Part shown: one piece after another, positions 24,470 through 32,226 of the stretch
Layout of the letters: each line of letters opens with the position of its first letter
How positions within the stretch are numbered: the first letter of the stretch is position 1
Origin: Olsenella sp. An285
GTDB taxonomy: Bacteria > Actinomycetota > Coriobacteriia > Coriobacteriales > Atopobiaceae
Assembly (NCBI RefSeq): GCF_002159625.1
Contig: NZ_NFIZ01000002.1
Location: 62,001-126,000 of the forward strand
Length of the DNA: 64,000 nt
Direction: 5' to 3'
Notes under the pieces: generated by a model
What the model saw: the letters and a program-made list of their open reading frames with translations, nothing else
Database searches by the model: none
Told to the model about the DNA's origin: nothing
Made by a program: the position numbers and the translations under genes

Positions 24470-25987
24470 ATGGCTGACGAGAAGAACGAGGCAAAGGCCC
24501 CGGCCGAGGCCGGCGGCGCCGTGAGGGGCGTCTACGCGAGCGTCCCGGCGGACCGCGCGACGGGCGTTCCCGAGGCGGCCTCGGCGCGCCTCGCGTGGAC
24601 GGACGGCGAGCGCAGCCTCGAGTACGAGGCGCGGGCCGCTCACCTGGAGGTGCGTGACGACGCGGGCGTTCTTCTCGGCCGCATGTTCTCGCTCTCCTAC
24701 GTCGCGGTGGACGCCGAGGGCATGCCGGACGTCTCCCGGCCCGTGACCTTTGCCTACAACGGTGGCCCGGGCTCAAGCTCCGTGCCCATCAACTTTGGCG
24801 GCATCGGGCCGCGTCGCGTTGCCACGGACGGTGTGCGTCACGTGCGCGCGGACGCCCCGGTTGAGGACAACCCGCATACGCTCCTGGTTGACTCGGACGT
24901 GGTGTTCCTGGACGCCCTGGGCACCGGCTGGTCCGTGCTCGCGGAGGACGCCGACCCCAAGAAGATCTTCTGCACGGACGGTGACGCGGACGCCTTCGCG
25001 CGCGCCATCTGCGCGTGGCTCACGGAGAACGGCCGCTGGTCGAGCCCGCTCTACCTCTTTGGCGAGTCCTACGGCACCGTGCGCAACGCCGCGCTCATGC
25101 GCCTTCTGGGCGAGCGGGGCGTGCAGCTCACCGGCGTGGTCATGCTCTCGGCCGTCTTCAACATCGCGGGGCTCCTCAACCCCGGCGACGACCTCTACTA
25201 CCTTGGCATGATGCCCACCTTTGCGGCCACGGCGCAGTTCTTCGGCCGCGCCGGCGCCGGCGTGGGCGAAGAGGAGTGGTTCGAGCGCGCCATGGCCTTT
25301 GCCGAGGACGAGCTCGCCCCCGCGCTCCTGCGCGGCGACCGCCTGGGAGAGGCGGACGAGCGCGCCGTGGCCGAGCGCATGGCCACCTTCATCGGGCTTC
25401 CCGCCGAGCACATCCTGGCGCACCACCTGAGGATCGACCTGCTCGACTTCCGCACGCACCTGCTCGCGAACGAGGGACGGGTGTGCGGCAGGCTGGACAC
25501 GCGCTTCTCCTCCGACGCGCCGTCTCCCATGCAGAGCCACGACATGTGGCTCGCCGGCGAGGACGCCGCGGACGACGCCGTCGAGGGCGCCTGGGTGCGC
25601 GCGTTCAGGCGCTTCTGCGCGGACGAGCTGGGGTACCAGGGCCCCGCGCGCTACCTCTCCAACAACTACGACAAGGTCAACGCCGGCTGGGACTGGGGAC
25701 ACGAGGAGCCTGGCCTGGGTCGCGTGGCCACGCCCAACGTCTCGCTCGACGTGGCCGTGGCGCTGCGTCGCAATCCCACGATGAAGCTCGCCCTCATCGG
25801 CGGGCGCTACGACGCCGCCACCACCTGGTGGAACGTCGTCCACGACATGAGCTGCCAGTTCCTCTCCCCCGAGCTCAAGAGCCGCGTGAGCTGGTATCTC
25901 TACGGCTGCGGCCACATGTCCTACGTGGACGTTCCCACCCTCGAGGCCATGGGTCGCGACCTGCACGAGTTCTACGAGAGGCGCTAG
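24470..25987 (+). CDS. Serine carboxypeptidase-like (peptidase S10) protein, cytoplasmic
   Basis: The 505-residue protein has the S10 features: oxyanion segment YNGGPGSSS (about 102-110), nucleophile FGESYG (about 197-202), Asp in GGRYDAATTWW (about 444) and His in GCGHMSY. Unlike most S10 enzymes it has no signal peptide, so it should act inside the cell on peptides. GGGAGGAAGA precedes ATG 24470. Two 10-mer copies are inside the gene: 24478-24487 directly after the start (Glu-Lys-Asn) and 24668-24677 on the other strand. Confidence 0.85.
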   Translation: MADEKNEAKAPAEAGGAVRGVYASVPADRATGVPEAASARLAWTDGERSLEYEARAAHLEVRDDAGVLLGRMFSLSYVAVDAEGMPDVSRPVTFAYNGGPGSSSVPINFGGIGPRRVATDGVRHVRADAPVEDNPHTLLVDSDVVFLDALGTGWSVLAEDADPKKIFCTDGDADAFARAICAWLTENGRWSSPLYLFGESYGTVRNAALMRLLGERGVQLTGVVMLSAVFNIAGLLNPGDDLYYLGMMPTFAATAQFFGRAGAGVGEEEWFERAMAFAEDELAPALLRGDRLGEADERAVAERMATFIGLPAEHILAHHLRIDLLDFRTHLLANEGRVCGRLDTRFSSDAPSPMQSHDMWLAGEDAADDAVEGAWVRAFRRFCADELGYQGPARYLSNNYDKVNAGWDWGHEEPGLGRVATPNVSLDVAVALRRNPTMKLALIGGRYDAATTWWNVVHDMSCQFLSPELKSRVSWYLYGCGHMSYVDVPTLEAMGRDLHEFYERR

Positions 25988-26260
25988 GGGCCGAGGTTCT
26001 TCTCGCCCTGTCGGACGTCGCGCCCCCGCACCCCTTGTTGAGGTGCGGGGGCGCGACGGCTTCTTGGGCGGGAGCGTCGTTCTTTCGCACCCCAACGGGA
26101 CGCGTGCGCGAAAACGACAGTTTCCACGTCCGGACTGTCGTTCCACCGCACCTCACGTTTTGACGTGCGGGAAAACGACAATCTGGTCGAGAAGAACGTC
26201 CATCTCCCGCACCCCAACGGGAGCGGTGCGTGAGATGGACGATTCGTGGGCAGGCGAAGG
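25988..26260. repeat. Array A1: four hairpins with GGTGCGGG...AACGAC arms
   Basis: This gene-free stretch holds four stem-loops. Unit 1: GTCGCGCCCCCGCACC (26017-26032) with its perfect complement at 26042-26057. Unit 2: 26077-26090 with 26104-26118. Unit 3: 26136-26151 with 26165-26180. Unit 4: 26197-26213 with 26225-26241, where both arms changed together to CGTCCATCT/AGATGGACG. 10-mer copies flank it at 25996 and 26188. Related arrays are at 36105-36265 and 45596-45740. Confidence 0.75.
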
Positions 26261-26277
26261 GGGAGCCGCGCGCCCGG

Positions 26278-26283
26278 TAGAAT
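26278..26283 (+). promoter_or_regulatory. Likely -10 element of the rlmL-like gene
   Basis: TAGAAT, in the context GGTAGAATGGGC, lies 38 bases upstream of the start at 26322. A similar TAGAATGGGGC lies before the S10 gene (24426-24431). No clear -35 is seen. Confidence 0.4.
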
Positions 26284-26321
26284 GGGCGGGCAGGAGAGAG
26301 TGACGGGCGAGAGGTGACCCG

Positions 26322-28586
26322 ATGGAGTTTGTTGCAACGTGCCCCAAGGGCTTCGAGCGACTGCTGGCGGACGAGCTGGCCGGACTGGGCGCGCGCCGCC
26401 TGCGCCCGCTGAGGGGACAGGTCTCCTTTGGCGGGGAGCTCGCGGACGCGTATCGGGTCTGCCTGTGGTCGCGCCTGGCGTCGCGCGTGCTGCTCGTGCT
26501 CGCGCGCGTGGACGCGGCGAACTCCGACGCGCTCTACGAGGGCGTTCGCGCGCTCTCGTGGGAGACGCAGCTCGCGCCCGGCGCCACCTTTGCGGTGGAC
26601 GCCCACGGCACTAACGCCGAGCTCAGAAACACCCAGTTCGTGGCCCTTCGCGTGAAGGACGCCGTGGTGGACCGCGTCTTCGAGGTGGGCGGCGTCCGCC
26701 CGGTCACGGACACCGCGCATCCCGACCTCACCGTTGACGTGCGCCTCTCGGGCGGGCACGCCACGGTCTCCCTCGACCTTGCCGGGGAGCCGCTCTTCCG
26801 GCGCGGCTACGACTCGCGCACCGAGGCGGCCGCCGCGCCGCTGCGCCCGGACTACGCCGCGGCCCTTCTTGCCGCGGGCGGGTGGGGCGACGTCGCCCGC
26901 TCGGGCTCTCCCGTGCTCTCCGCCCTGTGGGCGGGTCAGGGGAGCGTGCTCGTGGAGGCCGCCGGCCAGGCCCTTGACCGTGCGCCCGGCCTCCTGCGCT
27001 CCCGGTGGGGCTTCCAGGGATGGGCGGGGCACGACCGCGCCGCCTGGGAGAGGCTCCTTGCAGAGGCGGACGCCCGCGCGGGCGCTGGCGAGAAGAACGC
27101 CTGCTCGCTGCTCGTGGCGGACGACCGCCCGGGCGTCGCCTCGGCGTGTCGCCAGGCCCTCCGGGCGGCGGGCATCCCCCTCGAGCCCACGTTCTGCTCG
27201 CCCGCTGCCGCTGCCGACGCCGCCCGCGAGGCCGAGGCCGCGCTCGTGACCTGCGACCTCTCGTGGATCGGCGAGACCGCCCTCGCCACTGAGGCGGCCG
27301 CCCTCGCCGCGGCGTCCGCTGCCTCCGGCCTTCGCGCCGCGGCCCTTGCCCGCGACGCCTCCCTCGACGCCGCCTTGCGCCAGGAGCCCGAGTCCGCGAC
27401 CGAGGTCATCGTGGGGCGCGACCCCGCGAGCATCCGCGTCTACGGGGGAGGCGACGCCGTCGAGTCCCCCGCGACCGTGGAGGTTGCCGGCGAGCGCGTG
27501 CCCGTGCTCGTTCCCGCCTCGGAGCAGTTTGCCCGGCGCCTTGCCAAGGTGGCGCGCCTGCGCGCCAAGTGGGCACGCCGCGAGGACGTGACGTGCTACC
27601 GCGTCTACGACGCCGACCTGCCGGACTACTCGGTTGCCATTGAGCTCTACGAGGGTTCGGAGACGCCGGGCCGCTGGCTCCAGATCTCCGAGTACGCCGC
27701 CCCGCGCGCGGTGGACCCCGAGCTCGCGCGCCGCCGCCTGCTCGACGTGCTGGCCATCGCGCCGCGCGTGATGGGCGTGGCCTGGCGCGACGTGAGCGTA
27801 CGGGTGCGCACGCGGGCGCGCGGCGGCTCCCAGTACGCCGACGAGGCCCGCTCCCCGCAGATGCGCCCCCCGCGCGGCCGCCGCGGCCCCCAGCTGCCCG
27901 GTTCTTCTCGCCCGGCCAGGCGCGTGGAGCTCCCGGCGGGCTCGCACCTGGTGGACGAGGGAGGACTCACCTTCGAGGTCAACTTTGACGCGCGGCATGA
28001 CTGCGGCATCTTCCTGGACCACCGGGAGACCCGCTCGCGCATCCGCGAGATGATGAAGGAGACCAAGGGGTCCAAGCGCTTCCTCAACCTCTTTGCCTAC
28101 ACCGGTACCGCCACCTGCTACGCGGCGGACGGCGGTGCCAAGCACACCACGACGGTGGACCTCTCGCGCCCGAGCCTGGACTGGGCGCGCCGCAACATGG
28201 CGCGCAACGGCTTTGACGGTCCCGAGCACGAGTTCGTGCAGGCGGACGTCCTCGCGTGGGTGATGGAGCAGCGCCACACGCGCAACCGCTGGGACCTCAT
28301 CTTCTGCGACGTGCCCACGTTCTCCAACTCGGCGCGCATGAAGAAGGCGTCCTTCGACGTGCAGCGCGACCACGCGGAGCTCGTCATTGGCGTGTCCCGT
28401 CTGCTGGTGCGCGGGGGGCGCGCGATCTTCTCGTGCAACCTGCGCAACTTCAAGCCGGACGTGGAGAAGCTCGAGCGCGCGGGCGTGCGCCTCACGGACA
28501 TCACGGACGAGACCATCCCCGAGGACTTCTCGCGCAACCGCAAGATTCACCACGCCTATCTGGTGGAGCGTGTCGAGCGGGCGTAG
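26322..28586 (+). CDS. rlmL: RlmL/RlmKL-like 23S rRNA methyltransferase with degenerate first domain
   Basis: This 754-residue protein has the RlmKL layout: an N-terminal ferredoxin-like/THUMP region (FVATCPKGFERLLADEL), a first methyltransferase-like domain (about 180-370) and a second, RlmK-like domain (about 540-754). The second domain looks active, with LFAYTGTATCYAADGGA for SAM binding and CDVPTFSNSARM in place of the usual DPPTFSNS. The first domain lacks the expected DPxCGSGT and NPPYG motifs: the positions read PVLSALWAGQGSVLVEAA and LVTCDLSWIGE. It may thus be a single-activity m7G-type enzyme with a dead scaffold domain. Two 10-mer copies (27089, 27901) are inside. Confidence 0.85.
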   Translation: MEFVATCPKGFERLLADELAGLGARRLRPLRGQVSFGGELADAYRVCLWSRLASRVLLVLARVDAANSDALYEGVRALSWETQLAPGATFAVDAHGTNAELRNTQFVALRVKDAVVDRVFEVGGVRPVTDTAHPDLTVDVRLSGGHATVSLDLAGEPLFRRGYDSRTEAAAAPLRPDYAAALLAAGGWGDVARSGSPVLSALWAGQGSVLVEAAGQALDRAPGLLRSRWGFQGWAGHDRAAWERLLAEADARAGAGEKNACSLLVADDRPGVASACRQALRAAGIPLEPTFCSPAAAADAAREAEAALVTCDLSWIGETALATEAAALAAASAASGLRAAALARDASLDAALRQEPESATEVIVGRDPASIRVYGGGDAVESPATVEVAGERVPVLVPASEQFARRLAKVARLRAKWARREDVTCYRVYDADLPDYSVAIELYEGSETPGRWLQISEYAAPRAVDPELARRRLLDVLAIAPRVMGVAWRDVSVRVRTRARGGSQYADEARSPQMRPPRGRRGPQLPGSSRPARRVELPAGSHLVDEGGLTFEVNFDARHDCGIFLDHRETRSRIREMMKETKGSKRFLNLFAYTGTATCYAADGGAKHTTTVDLSRPSLDWARRNMARNGFDGPEHEFVQADVLAWVMEQRHTRNRWDLIFCDVPTFSNSARMKKASFDVQRDHAELVIGVSRLLVRGGRAIFSCNLRNFKPDVEKLERAGVRLTDITDETIPEDFSRNRKIHHAYLVERVERA

Positions 28587-28925
28587 TCCCAGGGAGTTTC
28601 GTTTGTAGGGTATTTCACGGAGGCAACCCCAAGTATGACCAAGGGTTAACTTTCGTAAAAGAGCAGGTAGATGGCTTGGATTATTTGTAGTGTATTTGAT
28701 TTGACGTCCGCAAAATACCCTACAAATGAGCTCTCGGTCACAGCGCGCCTCATTTTGGTCAGTTTGGACGCTCAGGTGGAGCGCGGACGATGCCATCCGC
28801 CGCCTGTCGGCGTCCGCCTGCGCAAGCGACGGCCGGGCCGCCCGCACGTGCTAGTAATATTTCCCTATACGTGTGGGTTTGGCGCGGGCAGCGGCTCGCG
28901 CCCCGAGCAATTGGGGGAACACGCA
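28587..28925. other. AT-richer intergenic island with three TTTGTAGGGTATTT copies
   Basis: The first 140 bases are clearly poorer in GC than the neighbours. TTTGTAGGGTATTT occurs at 28602-28615, with one mismatch at 28684-28697 in the same direction, and inverted at 28713-28726. Outer flanks CACGG and CCGCA extend the match partly. It may be a small inverted-repeat element or a regulator-binding region. No gene with a ribosome site is visible until pgm. Confidence 0.55.
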
Positions 28926-30647
28926 ATGGACCCTAGCATCGAGGCCACGGTCAAGACCTGGCAGGACAACGTCAAGGAGCCCGACCTCGCGGACGAGCTC
29001 GCGGAGCTCACGAAGGAGGGCAACGAGGACAAGCTCTTCGACGCCTTCTATCGTGACCTCGCCTTCGGCACCGCGGGCCTGCGCGGCACGCTGGGCGTGG
29101 GCACCAACCGCATGAACGTCTACGTGGTCGCGCAGGCCACCCAGGGCGTCGCGGACTATCTGAACGCGCACTACGAGAACCCGACGCTCGCCCTCGCGCG
29201 CGACTCGCGCAACAAGGGAGAGGACTTCCAGAAGGTCGCCGCCGGCGTGCTCGCGGCCAACGGCGTGCACGTCTACGTGTACCCGCGCATCGAGCCCGTC
29301 CCCACGCTGTCCTTTGCCGTGCGCTACCTGCACACCTCGGCGGGCATCGTGCTCACGGCCTCCCACAACCCCGCCCCGTACAACGGCTACAAGGTCTACA
29401 ACGACAACGGCGGTCAGATCACGGACGAGGCCGCGGCGGAGATCTCGGCCAACATCGCCAAGGCCGACCCGTTCAACGTGAAGATCATGGACTTTGACGA
29501 AGGCATCGAGAAGGGTCTCATCGAGTGGACCCCCGAGGAGGTCCTCGACGGCTTCATCGAGAACATCAAGAAGGTCTCCGTCCCGGGCTTCAAGGCCTCC
29601 GACGACTACTCCGTGGTCTACACCCCGCTCAACGGCACCGGCATGGAGCTCGTGACCCGCATCCTCAAGGAGATCGGCGTCGAGAAGGTCTCCGTGGTGC
29701 CCGAGCAGGCCAACCCGGACGGCAACTTCCCCACCTGCACCTATCCCAACCCCGAGTTCCGCGAGGCCCTCGAGCTCGCCCTCAAGCTCGCCGAGGAGGT
29801 CAAGCCCAACCTCGTCGTGGCCACCGACCCGGACGCCGACCGCATGGGCACCGCCATCCCGCACGACGGCGACTACGTGCTGCTCTCCGGCAACGAGATG
29901 GGCGTCCTGCTCATGGACTGGCTCGCCACGATGGCCAAGGACCGCGGCGAGGACGTCGCCTCCAAGGTTGCCGTCTCCACGATCGTCTCCTCCTCCATGC
30001 CCGATGCCCTCGCGCGCGACTGGGGCTTTGAGATGAGGCGCGTGCTCACCGGCTTCAAGTACATCGGCGACCAGATCGACCAGCTCAAGGACGAGGGCGA
30101 GGAGGACCGCTTCCTCATGGGCTTCGAGGAGTCCTACGGCTACCTCGTGGGCACGCACGCCCGCGACAAGGACGCCATCGTCGCCACGATGCTCTGCGTC
30201 GAGATGGCCTCCTACTACGCCGAGAAGGGCATGGACCTCTACGAGGCCATGGACGCCCTCTACCAGAAGTACGGCTACTACCTCAACGGCACCGTCAACG
30301 CGTCCTTCCCGGGCGCCGCGGGCGCCGAGAAGATGGCCGGCATCATGGACGGCCTGCGCAAGAACCCGCCCGCCGAGATCGCCGGCTACAAGGTCCTCGG
30401 CATGACCGACTACGCCACCGGCCCCGAGATGCCGCGCGTCTCCGGCCTGCAGAAGGAGGCCGCGCAGGTGCTGCCGCCGGCCAACGTCATCGAGTTCCGC
30501 CTCGAGGACGACAACAAGGTCATCTTCCGTCCGTCCGGCACCGAGCCCAAGGTCAAGGCGTACCTCTTCTCCAAGGGTGCCACTCGCGCCGACTCCGAGG
30601 CCGTGCGCGCCAAGCTCGAGGCCGCGAGCAAGGAGATTCTGTCGTAG
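28926..30647 (+). CDS. pgm: Phospho-sugar mutase (phosphoglucomutase type)
   Basis: The 573-residue enzyme interconverts hexose 1- and 6-phosphates. It has the catalytic serine loop TASHNPAPYNGYKVY, metal loop ATDPDADRMG, sugar-binding loop GFEESYGYLVG and phosphate loop RPSGTEPK, all as in the PgcA/PGM2 branch of the alpha-D-phosphohexomutases. The start ATG 28926 follows TTGGGGGAAC; the longer open frame upstream is non-coding intergenic DNA. A large hairpin follows the stop. Confidence 0.93.
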   Translation: MDPSIEATVKTWQDNVKEPDLADELAELTKEGNEDKLFDAFYRDLAFGTAGLRGTLGVGTNRMNVYVVAQATQGVADYLNAHYENPTLALARDSRNKGEDFQKVAAGVLAANGVHVYVYPRIEPVPTLSFAVRYLHTSAGIVLTASHNPAPYNGYKVYNDNGGQITDEAAAEISANIAKADPFNVKIMDFDEGIEKGLIEWTPEEVLDGFIENIKKVSVPGFKASDDYSVVYTPLNGTGMELVTRILKEIGVEKVSVVPEQANPDGNFPTCTYPNPEFREALELALKLAEEVKPNLVVATDPDADRMGTAIPHDGDYVLLSGNEMGVLLMDWLATMAKDRGEDVASKVAVSTIVSSSMPDALARDWGFEMRRVLTGFKYIGDQIDQLKDEGEEDRFLMGFEESYGYLVGTHARDKDAIVATMLCVEMASYYAEKGMDLYEAMDALYQKYGYYLNGTVNASFPGAAGAEKMAGIMDGLRKNPPAEIAGYKVLGMTDYATGPEMPRVSGLQKEAAQVLPPANVIEFRLEDDNKVIFRPSGTEPKVKAYLFSKGATRADSEAVRAKLEAASKEILS

Positions 30648-30664
30648 TTCGCTCTCAGCCGTAG

Positions 30665-30738
30665 GGGAGGCCCCGCCGACTTCCACGCAGGACTGCGCTT
30701 CGCGGAAGATCCTGCTTAGGAAGTCGGTGGGGCCTCCG
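30665..30738. terminator. Long interrupted hairpin after pgm
   Basis: GGAGGCCCCGCCGACTTCC pairs with GGAAGTCGGTGGGGCCTCC (one G-T pair). The loop contains a second small stem, GCAGGA/TCCTGC. It begins about 20 bases after the pgm stop. Together with the next hairpin it separates two convergent genes. Confidence 0.65.
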
Positions 30739-30775
30739 TCTGTCGATCGGCTACTTGCTGCCGAGGGAGATGGAA

Positions 30776-30810
30776 AAGGGCCGAGAAGAACCATGTTCTT
30801 CTCGGCCCTT
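30776..30810. terminator. Second perfect stem-loop from paired CGAGAAGAAC copies
   Basis: AAGGGCCGAGAAGAAC at 30776-30791 pairs perfectly with GTTCTTCTCGGCCCTT at 30795-30810 around loop CAT, a 16-bp stem. Each arm carries an exact 10-mer. It lies between convergent pgm and the C39-like gene, ending 21 bases before the latter's stop. AAAA precedes it on the + strand, giving a T-run for minus-strand transcripts. Confidence 0.8.
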
Positions 30811-30831
30811 GTGCTGCTATGGGGCGGGGTC

Positions 30832-31986
30832 CTACTCGTAGGAGGCGTCGGAGTCGGAGGTGGAGTCAGAGGCGCCGTCGTCCGTGCCGTCCGCGTTGTC
30901 GTCATCGGAGCCAGGGACGCTGAGGACGTAGAAGTCCGTGCAGGTGGAGGCCAGCGTGGCGGGGGCCCAGGGGTGGGCGCTCACGTCGGGCGAGGTGGGG
31001 TCGTAGACCTGCATGGAGCCGTCCTCGTTCTCCGTCACCACGAGGACCCAGTGCGCGGCGCTCGTGAGGGAGCCCGCCTTGGTCTCCATGAGGACGTAGG
31101 TTCCTGAGTCGAGCATCTGGGAGAGGTTGTCCGCGTTGGAGGCGAAGGACTCGCAGGTGAGCCCGAGCTTCTCCGCCTCGGACACGAGGAAGTCCGCCGT
31201 CATGGCGGAGTCTCCCGTGGCGGCCTCGTCATCGGTGGCGGACTGGGCGATCTCGGCCGGCGTGCTGTCGGTGGCGCCGGTGAGGCCCATGTAGGCCATG
31301 GAGAGGGCGGTGGGGCCGGAGCCAGTGATGGCGAGCGCGCGCCCGGCGTAGTCGACGTTGCCCCAGCGGGAGTCCCAGCACCAGAGCTGCGGGGCGGTGC
31401 CCTTGGTCACGGCCTCGTCATAGGGCTGGGCGGTCTTCTCGGCGGTGGGGTAGGCGGCGACGAAGTCGATGGCCTCGGGCACGTTGAGGGCGAGCTCGAG
31501 GAGGCCCTGGTCGCCGTACTGGTCCGCATTGGCGGCGATGGTGGCGAGCTTCTCGTTCTGGTCGAGCTCGCTCGTGAAGTCGTTCGTGAGCTCCTCGGAG
31601 AGCCCTGCGGCAACGCGCACGTCGCTCTGGCTGGTCTGGGTGTCGGTGCCCTCGCCGCCCGAGCAGCTGCGCACGCAGGTGGAGACGCCCACGATCACGA
31701 GAACGGCAAGGACGATGGCGAGCGCCCCCAGGATGACGAGCCTGCGGTCGATGCCGAGGATTCTGTTGCGGTTGCCCTGGAAGTTGATGCTGCGGGAGCG
31801 CAGGGGGTAGCCGCCGCGGCTGCTGCCCCTGAGGCTGGACTTGGGACGCGTGCGCGTGCCGGTGGGACCGTGATAGACGCCGCTGCTGGGGACGCGCGCC
31901 CTCGCGGCGCCCGTGTACTGGCGCGAGGAAGATCCCGTTCTTGAGGAGCCCGAGCGCGGGCGCCTTCCCTGGTCCTGATATGCCAT
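30832..31986 (-). CDS. C39-like domain membrane protein with Ser in place of the catalytic Cys
   Basis: The 384-residue protein has a basic, Ser/Arg-rich cytoplasmic N-terminus (about 1-85), one membrane span (RRLVILGALAIVLAVLVIVGVST, about 88-110) and an outside papain-like C39_2 domain. The family start pattern WDSRWGNVDYAG and the late HWVLVV His region are present. The expected G-C-G-P-T catalytic motif reads ITGSGPTALSMAY, encoded TCC instead of TGC, so peptidase activity is doubtful. It ends in an Asp/Ser-rich tail. GGAGGGACC precedes ATG 31986. It lies downstream of the PBP gene in the same direction and may be a cell-wall-linked binding protein. Confidence 0.75.
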   Translation of the reverse strand: MAYQDQGRRPRSGSSRTGSSSRQYTGAARARVPSSGVYHGPTGTRTRPKSSLRGSSRGGYPLRSRSINFQGNRNRILGIDRRLVILGALAIVLAVLVIVGVSTCVRSCSGGEGTDTQTSQSDVRVAAGLSEELTNDFTSELDQNEKLATIAANADQYGDQGLLELALNVPEAIDFVAAYPTAEKTAQPYDEAVTKGTAPQLWCWDSRWGNVDYAGRALAITGSGPTALSMAYMGLTGATDSTPAEIAQSATDDEAATGDSAMTADFLVSEAEKLGLTCESFASNADNLSQMLDSGTYVLMETKAGSLTSAAHWVLVVTENEDGSMQVYDPTSPDVSAHPWAPATLASTCTDFYVLSVPGSDDDNADGTDDGASDSTSDSDASYE

Positions 31987-32174
31987 GGTCCCTCCGTAGG
32001 TGCGTATGAGGTGAAAGAGCCTGGCGGCTCGTTGCACAGTCCTGTTAGGCATGATACGGCAGCGGGGGACGTGTGCCTCCTCCGTACGTTGTATCTTTTC
32101 GGGGAGCGGGGCTGAGCGGCTGGCAGGAAGGGCCACTTCGGAGCACCGTGCGGCAGCGCGCGCTCGGCACATGA

Positions 32175-32211
32175 GGGGAGGGGGCGGCGGATAATCCGCT
32201 GCCCCCTCCTC
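32175..32211 (-). terminator. Hairpin downstream of the PBP gene
   Basis: GAGGGGGCGGCGGA at 32178-32191 pairs with TCCGCTGCCCCCTC at 32195-32208 (one G-T pair) around TAA. It follows the minus-strand PBP stop by about 16 bases. No T-run is present. Confidence 0.6.
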
Positions 32212-32226
32212 GTGTGAGCGAACTTG

